Assembly: GCA_031285975.1 (NCBI GenBank)
Contig: JAITVE010000417.1
Location: 1-5,262 of the forward strand
DNA from: Candidatus Adiutrix sp.
Lineage (GTDB): Bacteria; Desulfobacterota; Desulfarculia; Adiutricales; Adiutricaceae
Length of the DNA: 5,262 nucleotides
Direction of reading: 5' to 3'
The position numbers and the translations under genes were made by a program. Of the stretch, positions 1 through 5,227 are shown in pieces. A model generated the notes under the pieces. That model searched no databases, was not told the DNA's origin, and was given only the letters and a program-made list of their open reading frames with translations. Within the stretch, counting starts at the first letter, position 1. Each line of letters opens with the position of its first letter.

Positions 1-19
1 CAGCCCCCCGCTTTTTTAC

Positions 20-51
20 CGTCACTCCGGCGAAGGCCGGGGCCTATGCCT
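20..51 (+). repeat. Degenerate copy of palindromic intergenic repeat
   Basis: A hairpin, CCGGC (27-31) / GCCGG (36-40) with loop GAAG, can be extended by a T-G and a C-G pair. It is preceded by CGTCAC, matching the CGTCAT lead-in of the other copies. The tail TATGCCTTTC resembles the tail of the copy at the far right end of the window (ATGCCTTTC), so these two may be one subtype. The right arm has drifted (GGGGCC in place of GGTATCC). Confidence 0.6.
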
Positions 52-101
52 TTCCTGTGTCGCCGACTATGACGGCTATTACCCCCGCCTCTCCCCAGCC
101 T

Positions 102-298
102 CGTCATACCGGCGAAAGCCGGTATCCATTCCCAGTAAAGCACCTTGTCGGCAATATTCACCGTCCCCCACATCGTCATTCCTGCGGAGGCAGGAATCCA
201 TTTCCAGTAGAGCACCTTGTCGGCACGCTCACTGTTCCTCCCACATCGTCATTCCTGCGGAGGCAGGACTCCATTTCCAGTAGGGCGCCTTGTCGGCA
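102..298 (+). repeat. Tandem block of three palindromic repeat units, about 72 bp each
   Basis: Three units of 52 conserved bases start at 102, 174 and 247. Each runs from CGTCAT, through an 8-bp hairpin and a TCCATT(T/C)CCAGTA stretch, to CCTTGTCGGCA. Less conserved 20-21-bp linkers ending in CCCACAT join them, giving periods of 72 and 73 bp. The hairpin is ATACCGGC/GCCGGTAT with a GAAA loop in unit 1 and ATTCCTGC/GCAGGAAT with a GGAG loop in unit 2. Two stem pairs therefore change in a compensatory way. Unit 3 is like unit 2 but has one stem mismatch. Such repeats are common in intergenic DNA of many proteobacteria and probably spread by mobilisation in trans. No transposase is present here. 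Confidence 0.88.
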
Positions 299-314
299 CC
301 CTGCCTCTTCTGCA

Positions 315-354
315 TTCTTCTTACCTTCCGCATCACTCCGGGAAGGAAGAAGAA
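315..354. other. Long stable hairpin
   Basis: The arm at 315-329 (TTCTTCTTACCTTCC) pairs with 341-354 (GGAAGGAAGAAGAA): 14 base pairs with a single bulged A at 323 and an 11-nt loop. No T-run follows on either strand, so it does not look like a standard intrinsic terminator. It lies just right of the tandem repeats. It could be part of another repeat element or a structured RNA, but nothing visible decides between these. Confidence 0.6.
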
Positions 355-397
355 GAGCGCGGCAACGGCCTGGCCGGTAAAAGCATACGCCTCTGAA

Positions 398-425
398 ATG
401 GATTCCAGCTTTCGCCGGAATGACG
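398..425 (-). repeat. Inverted single copy of the palindromic repeat
   Basis: Read on the minus strand, this gives CGTCATTCCGGCGAAAGC followed by TGGAATCCAT, the same lead-in, stem, GAAA loop and TCCAT tail as the tandem copies. The arms ATTCCAGC (402-409) and GCCGGAAT (414-421) have one mismatch. It lacks the GTCGGCA tail, so only the core palindrome is kept. It points toward the tandem block from the opposite side. Confidence 0.8.
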
Positions 426-600
426 GGGTGGTGCGCGTTTGAGGCGGTTTTTACTGCGATTGGGCCAGAAAGGGGGCCTCTTGGGGGCTCTATGTGGGGC
501 TTGGGCATCCCCATATTTAGCGGGCTGGGGCGGCGGGGAACCATACATTGTGTAGAGGGCTGAATTTATAAAAATTTTGGGGAAAAAGGCGCAAATAAAG
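426..600. other. Intergenic stretch without a recognisable gene
   Basis: A G-rich stretch changes into an AT-rich one just before the promoter. A small hairpin around 491-510 (TGGGG/CCCCA with an extra few pairs) is the only structure seen, and it has no T-run. No ribosome binding site followed by a believable reading frame was found. Possible reading frames across 57-548 fall in the palindromic repeats and translate them into typical repeat-derived peptides, so no gene is called. Confidence 0.5.
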
Positions 601-629
601 TTGACGGGGGTGGACTATGAGTGTATTAT
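601..629 (+). promoter_or_regulatory. Sigma70-like promoter of the envelope operon
   Basis: TTGACG (601-606) and TATTAT (624-629) are separated by exactly 17 bp, five and five matches out of six to the consensus. A second candidate lies just downstream: TGCTATAAT (644-652), an extended -10 with a perfect TATAAT but no good -35. The zone 615-670 is markedly AT-rich in a GC-rich neighbourhood and includes the palindrome ATTAT-AC-ATAAT (625-636), which could also be a regulator site. Start of transcription would fall near 636 or 659. Confidence 0.7.
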
Positions 630-692
630 ACATAATTGTAATTTGCTATAATTTACTATAACTATTGAATATTGAAGAAACTGCAGCAACCC

Positions 693-721
693 GGCCGACG
701 ACGGGATAAACCCCAACGGCC
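693..721 (+). other. Possible leader hairpin upstream of the LysM gene
   Basis: GGCCG (693-697) pairs with CGGCC (717-721), enclosing GGG (703-705) and CCC (711-713) around a loop of ATAAA-type sequence. This sits in the roughly 100-130-nt untranslated leader between promoter and start codon. I compared it by eye with common riboswitch motifs, such as cyclic-di-GMP type I and fluoride, and saw no match. It may be a simple leader structure affecting stability or translation. Confidence 0.3.
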
Positions 722-767
722 TTTCCCCCGGTGGACGCGGCCCGCCGCACACGGGAGGAGGAGTAAC

Positions 768-1778
768 ATGAAGCGTATTATTTTGATGATCGTGGCGGCT
801 CTGGTGCTGATGTGCGCCCCCGCTTTCGCGGCAGACGTCAACCCGTTCGGCCCGGCCGAGGCCTATGTGGTGCAGAAAGGCGATACCGCTTCCAGCATCG
901 CCCGCAAATTTTACGGCAAGCCCGCTCTGGGCCCCAAACTGTGGCAGGCCAACAAAAGCCTGGTGGCCCATCCCCGGCGGCTGACGACGGGCGATACCAT
1001 CTATATTTTCCCGGAAGCCACCCTCACGGCCAACAAAACCACGGCCGTGCCCCCGCCTCCGCTGGAAAGACCCACGGACATGTATGACCGGGGCCAGCTC
1101 TACCGCCAAAGCTTTCCCAAGTATTTCAACTTCGTGGCCGACAGCCGCGGCCTGGGCGAATCGGGCTCCGTCCGCGTGCGGGTGAAGAAGAACGACCCTG
1201 TCACCGGCCAGGACGTTGACGAAATGTTTGAAGTGCGGGAAGTCGGCCACATCATCGCCTCGGAAGAACACCCGGGCCTGATGTTCAACGACGGCGCGGA
1301 GATGGCCAAGTACAACGGCAAAATCATGCTGAGCACCAACGATGAAGTCACGGTTCAGTTTTCTGAGGACGTGGCCAAAATCCTGGACGCGGACACCTAT
1401 GGCGACAGCGACCCCTACTTCCGCGAATTCCCCATCTACGGCATGTCGTACGACATCAACGGCTCCAGGCGCGGCCGGGTGGATTACGGCCAGAACCTGG
1501 GGAACCTCTACCAGTACAAAGGCCTGTTGACAATAGTGGCCCGCATTGACGGCCTGGCCCCCGTGACCCCGGCCTCATCGAAAAAATTGAAGAAACGGAA
1601 CCGCAAGAACCAGGACATTGACCCGGTGTCCTATGTGGCCCGCATCACCTACAGTGTGGACGCGGTGAGCCTCAACGACAGCGTTTTCCTCTTCGTGCCC
1701 CTGAACCCCGGCCCGGAAAGAACCCTGGAACCCCCGTTTGTGGAAGAGCCGGACAGCTACGTGTCCCTGGGCGATTGA
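768..1778 (+). CDS. Secreted LysM-domain protein
   Basis: 336-residue exported protein. Residues 1-21 form a signal peptide (KR, then a hydrophobic core, then AFA), with likely signal peptidase I cleavage before Ala22. Cys16 is preceded by Met, so it is a poor lipobox. Residues about 33-82 are a LysM module (start YVVQKGDTASSIARKFYG, end GDTIYIFPE), a fold that binds N-acetylglucosamine in peptidoglycan. A proline-rich linker (94-102) leads to a region of about 220 residues, probably beta-rich, with a basic patch KKLKKRNRK at 272-280. A similar LysM plus long C-terminal region layout is known from uncharacterised deltaproteobacterial LysM proteins. The ATG at 768 was chosen over an upstream in-frame start because GGAGGAGG lies at 754-761 and the signal peptide begins there. 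It is the first gene of the operon, 16 bp before the next. The role is likely structural, at the cell wall; no catalytic domain is visible. Confidence 0.88.
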   Translation: MKRIILMIVAALVLMCAPAFAADVNPFGPAEAYVVQKGDTASSIARKFYGKPALGPKLWQANKSLVAHPRRLTTGDTIYIFPEATLTANKTTAVPPPPLERPTDMYDRGQLYRQSFPKYFNFVADSRGLGESGSVRVRVKKNDPVTGQDVDEMFEVREVGHIIASEEHPGLMFNDGAEMAKYNGKIMLSTNDEVTVQFSEDVAKILDADTYGDSDPYFREFPIYGMSYDINGSRRGRVDYGQNLGNLYQYKGLLTIVARIDGLAPVTPASSKKLKKRNRKNQDIDPVSYVARITYSVDAVSLNDSVFLFVPLNPGPERTLEPPFVEEPDSYVSLGD

Positions 1779-1794
1779 AGGAAAGGGCAAAATT

Positions 1795-2484
1795 ATGAAA
1801 AATATTCTCAAGCCTCTGATGGTTGCGACCCTGCTTCTGGCTGTGGCCGCCTGCGCGGCCCCGGTGAAATACAGCGCCGACAAGCTGCCGCTTTGCTCGG
1901 CCCCCTCGGACACCGGGGTGGTGAAGCTGAGCTCGGTTCCCTATACCAAGGAAGACCCGCAGTCCTGCGCGGTGGCCCTCAAGTCCGTGGACGTGGCGGT
2001 TTGGAGCGAAGCGGCCTACAATTCCCGCAAACTGCGGGGGCTGGACACCGTTGAACTGGGCTATAAACCCCTGCTCGCGGCCACTGGCGACGCCTCATAC
2101 CACGGCCCCACCGGCCATGCCAATTCGTTGGTGGTCAATTTCGATACCACCGTCTTTGAGGAAGACACCGCCGTGCGCCGGGCCTACCTGGCCGTCTACA
2201 GCCCGGACAATCCCCAGGGCTTGAACGGCGTGGTTCTCCGGGGCCGCCTGAGCACGGGGGACGAACTCCAGTCCCTGGCGCGTGAACGGCGGGCGGTGAC
2301 CAATATGGAAGGCACTTCCGGCTGGATCTTCTTCGACGTGAGCTTCTTCGTGGCCCGCGCCATCAACGAACGGCGCAACTCCATCCATTTCGAGCTCTCA
2401 GTGCCCGGACAGCCCGCAGCCGGCAACCTGGTTCGGGTGGGAGTGACGAAGAAGGAACCCCACCTGGTTGTGGAATATAACTGA
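1795..2484 (+). CDS. Lipoprotein with probable DNRLRE/CBM96-like domain
   Basis: 229 residues. A type II signal peptide ends in the lipobox VAAC with the acylated Cys at 20. Ala at +2 suggests outer-membrane rather than inner-membrane retention. Residues about 65-229 look like the beta-sandwich DNRLRE (CBM96-like) family: an AYLAVYSP strand (130-137), a GWIFFDVSFFVARAINE segment (176-192) like that family's 'W..FDVT..V..W' core, and the closing strand EPHLVVEYN (221-229) like its usual 'P.LVVTY' end. This match is by eye and only moderately sure. Such domains occur in surface and carbohydrate-linked proteins, but no binding residues can be named. Two more cysteines (34, 58) could form a disulfide. 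The ATG at 1795 has AAAGGG seven bases upstream and begins the signal peptide. The short gaps on both sides (16 and 32 bp) support co-transcription with the LysM and OmpA genes. Confidence 0.82.
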   Translation: MKNILKPLMVATLLLAVAACAAPVKYSADKLPLCSAPSDTGVVKLSSVPYTKEDPQSCAVALKSVDVAVWSEAAYNSRKLRGLDTVELGYKPLLAATGDASYHGPTGHANSLVVNFDTTVFEEDTAVRRAYLAVYSPDNPQGLNGVVLRGRLSTGDELQSLARERRAVTNMEGTSGWIFFDVSFFVARAINERRNSIHFELSVPGQPAAGNLVRVGVTKKEPHLVVEYN

Positions 2485-2516
2485 TATTCGATCACCGGGA
2501 AAGAGATGGAAAGCTT

Positions 2517-3671
2517 ATGAAACGGTTACTACTCATTGCAATGATAATGGTTCTGGGCCTCCCGGCTGCGGCCATGGCCCAGCGGGTCGATCCCGAGGTG
2601 CTTCTGGCCCGCCAGACCACGGTGGATCAGGGCCTCTTCTTCGCCTTGGCCAACAACGACATGGCCAGCCTCACCACCATGCGCGACCAGGGGGCCAACC
2701 CCAACGTCAGCCTGGCCATTCTGGGGCTCAAGGTGAGCGATGTTTTCGGCGCGGAAACGCCCATTCTGGATCAGCCCTTCGACCCCACCGGCTGGCCGAT
2801 TCTTCACTGGGCCGTCTATTTGGGCAACCTGGACGCGGTGAAAGTGCTGCTGCGTTCCGGGGCCCGGGTCAACACCCCGGACGTGTACGGGGCCACGGCC
2901 CTGCACTGGGCGGCCTGGGGCGGGCGGCACAGCATCGCCAAGCTGCTGCTCGATAACGGCGCCGCCTGCCTGGCCATGGACATCAAACGCCGCACGGCCA
3001 AGGACTGGGCCATCATGATGGGCCAGAACGACATGATCCGTCTTCTGGACGCCCGCTCCTGCAAGCCCGTTCCCATTCAGGACGCTGACGGCGACGGCGT
3101 GGCGGACGGTCAGGATTTATGCCCCAATACCCCCTACGGAGCGCCGGTGGACGACCGGGGCTGCTGGGTGGTCGCCTACGCCGCCTTCTTTGACTTCGAC
3201 AAGTCGGTGGTCAAGGCCAAATACCTGCCCTACCTGGCCGAAGCGGCCACGGTGCTGAACAACCACCCCGACCTGCTCGTGGAAGTGCAGGGCCACACTG
3301 ACGCGGTGGGTTCTGCGGATTACAACTACCAACTGGGCCTGCGCCGCGCTGAGGCCGTCCGCAAGGCCCTGGTCAACAACGGCGTGCGCGGCGACCGCAT
3401 GAGCCTGGGCTCCCTGGGCGAAAGCCAGCCGCTGGCTTCCAACAGCTCTTCCGCTGGCCGGGCCCGCAACCGCCGCGTGGAAATGCACGTGGCCCAGCCC
3501 GGCGGCGTAGCCTCGCCGTACCCGGCCGCCCCGGCTGAGCAGCAGCCCATCGCGCCGCCTTCCGGCGACGTTGCCCCGGCTGGCCAGCCCATTGCGCCGC
3601 CTTCCGGCGACGTGCAGGCCACGATTGAGGAAGACCTGAGCGACAGCCGCATTCTTCCGGCTGCGGAGTGA
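2517..3671 (+). CDS. Exported ankyrin-repeat / TSP3 / OmpA-C fusion protein
   Basis: 384 residues. A signal peptide (1-21, ending AMA) is followed by ankyrin repeats at about 91-180, clearest in GWPILHWAVYLGNLDAVKVL and GATALHWAAWGGRHSIAKLL. A calcium-binding thrombospondin type 3 motif follows at 189-216 (DADGDGVADGQDLCPNTP, then VDDRGC). An OmpA C-terminal peptidoglycan-binding domain covers about 217-325: FDFDKS start, GHTD at 259-262, LGLRRAEAV at 273-281, AGRARNRRVE at 313-322. Asp262 and an Arg of the RRAEAV segment are the expected diaminopimelate-contacting positions by analogy with OmpA. No N-terminal beta-barrel exists, so this is a periplasmic linker rather than a porin. After the domain comes a proline-rich tail with a duplicated 10-residue motif. 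It is the third gene of the operon, followed by a terminator. The ATG at 2517 is set by the signal peptide; its ribosome binding site (GAGATGGA region) is only moderate. Exported ankyrin repeats suggest a protein partner, perhaps one of the two upstream products. Confidence 0.92.
   Translation: MKRLLLIAMIMVLGLPAAAMAQRVDPEVLLARQTTVDQGLFFALANNDMASLTTMRDQGANPNVSLAILGLKVSDVFGAETPILDQPFDPTGWPILHWAVYLGNLDAVKVLLRSGARVNTPDVYGATALHWAAWGGRHSIAKLLLDNGAACLAMDIKRRTAKDWAIMMGQNDMIRLLDARSCKPVPIQDADGDGVADGQDLCPNTPYGAPVDDRGCWVVAYAAFFDFDKSVVKAKYLPYLAEAATVLNNHPDLLVEVQGHTDAVGSADYNYQLGLRRAEAVRKALVNNGVRGDRMSLGSLGESQPLASNSSSAGRARNRRVEMHVAQPGGVASPYPAAPAEQQPIAPPSGDVAPAGQPIAPPSGDVQATIEEDLSDSRILPAAE
3543..3614 (+). repeat. 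In-frame 42-bp-period duplication in the OmpA-protein tail
   Basis: Two 30-base segments (3543-3572 and 3585-3614) differ at only two bases and encode the same peptide, QPIAPPSGDV, at residues 343-352 and 357-366. They are spaced by a 12-base linker (APAG). Both differences are silent third positions. The near-identity suggests a recent duplication or continuing homogenisation. Copy number may vary between strains without changing the frame. Confidence 0.9.
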
Positions 3672-3687
3672 GCGCGGGCCGTCAAGG

Positions 3688-3714
3688 GCAATAATTGCGT
3701 CACAATTTTGTGAC
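3688..3714. promoter_or_regulatory. Two abutting palindromes, candidate operator
   Basis: GCAATAATTGC (3688-3698) is a palindrome around one central base. It is directly followed by GTCACAATTTTGTGAC (3699-3714), with 7-bp arms around a TT. They lie between the OmpA-protein stop and the terminator hairpin, about 55-80 bp before the ZIP start codon. The second has half-sites in the opposite order to the CRP/FNR-type TGTGA-N6-TCACA. They may bind a regulator of the ZIP gene or simply be 3' RNA structure. No clear -35/-10 pair accompanies them. Confidence 0.4.
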
Positions 3715-3719
3715 TCTTC

Positions 3720-3760
3720 GGGGCGGCGGCGTTGCGAAACGATGCCGCCCCGTTGTTTTT
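3720..3760 (+). terminator. Intrinsic terminator after the envelope operon
   Basis: GGGGCGGC (3720-3727) pairs with GCCGCCCC (3744-3751). The stem continues after a small 2x2 internal loop as CGTT/AACG capped by a GCGA (GNRA) tetraloop. GTTGTTTTT (3752-3760) follows. The T-run ends exactly where the GGAG ribosome binding site of the ZIP gene begins, leaving no room for a promoter between them. Confidence 0.85.
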
Positions 3761-3769
3761 GGAGAACGT

Positions 3770-4564
3770 ATGGGTGATTTTAATCCGGTGGCGGCGGCCG
3801 CGTTGGCCGGTCTGTTCACCTACGCCTTGACCGCGCTGGGGGCGGGGGCGGTGTTCCTGTCGCGCCAGCCCTCCCGGCGGATGCTGGACGTTTCCCTGGG
3901 CTTTGCCGGAGGCGTGATGATCGCGGCCAGCTTTTGGTCGCTTTTGAGCCCGGCCCTGGCCATGAGCGGGCACCTGGGCCGCTGGGCCGTGGCCCCGGTG
4001 GCGGCGGGCTTTATGCTCGGCGGGCTCTTCCTGCGGCTGGTGGACTGCTTCCTGCCCCACTTCCACCCGGCCACCAACACCACCGAAGGCCTGGCCACCA
4101 CCTGGCGGCGCAGTTTTCTGCTGGTGCTGGCCATCACCCTGCACAACATCCCGGAAGGCCTGGCCGTGGGGGTGGGTTTCGGCGCGGTGGGGGCGGGCTT
4201 TTCCGAGGCCAGCCTGGGCGGGGCCCTGAGCCTGGCCCTGGGCATTGGTTTGCAGAACCTGCCCGAAGGCCTGGCCGTCTCGCTGCCCCTGTACCGGGAC
4301 GGGTTCAGCCGCTCCAAGGCCTTCATCTTCGGCCAGCTTTCCGGGCTGGTGGAGCCGGTCTCCGCAGTCTTGGGGGCCCTGGCCGTGGGTTTCGCCCGGC
4401 CCCTGCTGCCCCTGGCCCTGGCCTTTGCCGCCGGAGCCATGATCTTCGTGGTGGCCGAAGACGTTATCCCCGAATCCCAATCCTCCGGCCACGGCGACCT
4501 GGCCACCCTGGGCCTCCTCTTCGGCTTCACCCTGATGATGGTGCTGGACGTGGCCTTGGGGTAA
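3770..4564 (+). CDS. ZIP-family divalent metal transporter, GufA-like
   Basis: 264-residue inner-membrane protein with about eight hydrophobic segments (roughly 7-30, 41-63, 72-92, 114-140, 145-172, 185-208, 210-230, 245-262). The signature metal-site helices are present: HNIPEG at 125-130 and QNLPEG at 162-167, plus Glu195 in the SGLVEP segment. By analogy with the structurally known BbZIP, His125, Glu129, Gln162, Glu166 and Glu195 would line the binuclear metal site. The Glu166-Glu195 spacing equals that of E211-E240 there, and BbZIP's Asp208 is replaced by Asn163. A His-containing loop (HFH, 97-99) precedes the fourth helix. AEDVIPES (229-236) is typical of the GufA/ZIP11 branch. It likely imports zinc or related divalent cations; which metal cannot be read from sequence. 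The ATG at 3770 has GGAG five bases upstream; a TTG upstream would run through the terminator hairpin and was rejected. Confidence 0.93.
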   Translation: MGDFNPVAAAALAGLFTYALTALGAGAVFLSRQPSRRMLDVSLGFAGGVMIAASFWSLLSPALAMSGHLGRWAVAPVAAGFMLGGLFLRLVDCFLPHFHPATNTTEGLATTWRRSFLLVLAITLHNIPEGLAVGVGFGAVGAGFSEASLGGALSLALGIGLQNLPEGLAVSLPLYRDGFSRSKAFIFGQLSGLVEPVSAVLGALAVGFARPLLPLALAFAAGAMIFVVAEDVIPESQSSGHGDLATLGLLFGFTLMMVLDVALG

Positions 4565-4591
4565 GGCACGGAAACGCTTGCCAGATATGAA

Positions 4592-4628
4592 AAGCCGCCT
4601 TCGGTGTTATCCGAAGGCGGCTTGTTTT
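4592..4628. terminator. Bidirectional intrinsic terminator between convergent genes
   Basis: A perfect 13-bp stem, AAGCCGCCTTCGG (4592-4604) and CCGAAGGCGGCTT (4611-4623), has a 6-nt loop (TGTTAT). On the plus strand it is followed by GTTTTATTTTA. On the minus strand the A-run before the stem (4590-4593) gives TTTTCATAT. It ends the ZIP gene from the left and the minus-strand gene from the right, whose stop codon (4627-4629) lies within the T-rich tail. Confidence 0.93.
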
Positions 4629-5070
4629 ATTTTATCAGCGTGAACGTTGGTTTGCTGGCGGTGCGCTGGCCGGGGGGGGAGGGCGGGGACGGGGGCTCGC
4701 CCTCGGGGGGCTTTTTGCCGATGCGGTCGCTGGGGGGCGGGTCGGTCAGCACGCCCTGGTCGTTGAAGGCCGCGAAGTTGAGGGCTTTGATGAACACCTT
4801 GCGGCCGCCCATGGTGAAAATCTCCTGGCCGGTGAAGTGGGGCGTTTGGAGGATGATGGTGCGGGGCAGGGGCGGCACTTCCAAAAACACGAAATGCACG
4901 TGCCACCACTCGTCGCGCTTGCTGGAGTCACGGTCAAAACCCATGACCCGGGCGTACACCATGCTCACCCGGCCATCGTCGTTCTCCCGCAGCATCAGCG
5001 CCAGGTCGCCAACTTCCGTCGTCTCTTTGAACGGAACCTGGTATTGCAGTTCCTCGACCATGCCTTCCAT
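4627..5070 (-). CDS. Hypothetical protein, soluble, proline-rich tail
   Basis: 147 residues from the chosen ATG; the family is not recognised. No signal peptide or membrane segment is present, so it is probably cytoplasmic. An acidic N-terminus (MEGMVEELQY) leads into a core of about 100 residues that alternates like a beta fold: VGDLALMLREN (20-30), RVSMVYARVMGFDRD (34-48), a striking EWWHVHFVFLEVPPLPR (54-70), then TGQEIFTMGG (80-89) and KVFIKALNF (91-99). Residues 109-145 are proline-rich, low-complexity and probably disordered. Start choice: ATG at 5070 has GGAGG eight bases upstream. A GTG at 5091 would add seven residues (MSGEEEP) and also has AGGAG at 7 bases, but the promoter's expected start of transcription (near 5100) would remove most of that site, so 5070 is preferred. 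Third-position GC and the promoter and terminator placement support this strand over the antisense frame. Confidence 0.82.
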   Translation of the reverse strand: MEGMVEELQYQVPFKETTEVGDLALMLRENDDGRVSMVYARVMGFDRDSSKRDEWWHVHFVFLEVPPLPRTIILQTPHFTGQEIFTMGGRKVFIKALNFAAFNDQGVLTDPPPSDRIGKKPPEGEPPSPPSPPGQRTASKPTFTLIK

Positions 5071-5106
5071 CGGCTCTTCCTCCCCGCTCACTGTATCACT
5101 CCTGTA

Positions 5107-5135
5107 ATCATATTAACTTTGTCCGCTTTTGTCAA
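5107..5135 (-). promoter_or_regulatory. Near-consensus sigma70 promoter for the minus-strand gene
   Basis: On the minus strand TTGACA (5135-5130) is a perfect -35 and TATGAT (5112-5107) a five-of-six -10, with an ideal 17-bp spacer. Transcription would begin around 5099-5101. The leader would then be about 30 nt for the ATG at 5070 but only about 8-10 nt for the GTG at 5091. A strong promoter with no obvious operator suggests constitutive expression. Confidence 0.82.
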
Positions 5136-5184
5136 TTATTTCAGCCTCGGGGACAGGGCAAGAGCGTCTTAATTGGCTTAAAAT

Positions 5185-5216
5185 TGGCGGCACAATTGCA
5201 TATACCGCCACTTTTT
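5185..5216. terminator. Weak hairpin with T-run, possible terminator
   Basis: TGGCGG (5185-5190) pairs with CCGCCA (5205-5210) across a 14-nt loop containing CAATTG. CTTTTTAG follows on the plus strand and ATTTTAA on the minus strand. No plus-strand gene ends here. It may terminate a minus-strand transcript entering from beyond the right edge, insulating the promoter at 5107-5135. The stem is short and the call is tentative. Confidence 0.35.
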
Positions 5217-5227
5217 AGCCCCACCCC

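Noticed and set aside
102..298. CRISPR array
   Set aside because: The repeated part (52 bp) is longer than the spacers (20-21 bp), the spacers resemble each other, and each unit holds a palindromic repeat core; no cas gene is present.
57..548. Open reading frames of 71-122 codons on both strands across the left region
   Set aside because: They translate the palindromic repeats; peptides such as HTGESRYP, HSCGGRNP and VIPAKAGIHF are well-known spurious products of this repeat type. No ribosome binding site supports them.
668..767. Cyclic-di-GMP or other known riboswitch in the leader
   Set aside because: The conserved motifs of the common classes I can recall are not seen by eye; only a generic hairpin is visible.
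768..830. LysM protein as a lipoprotein through Cys16
   Set aside because: The residue before the Cys is Met rather than Ala, Gly or Ser, and a good signal peptidase I site (AFA) follows.
3326..4492. Long minus-strand frame of 388 codons across the OmpA and ZIP genes
   Set aside because: The translation is dominated by Gly, Gln, His and Arg, as expected from the antisense of GC-rich genes, and it runs through the operon terminator.
4604..5107. Plus-strand frame of 167 codons opposite the minus-strand gene
   Set aside because: It starts inside the terminator stem and has no ribosome binding site, while the minus frame has a promoter, ribosome binding site, terminator and protein-like composition. 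It is an antisense shadow.
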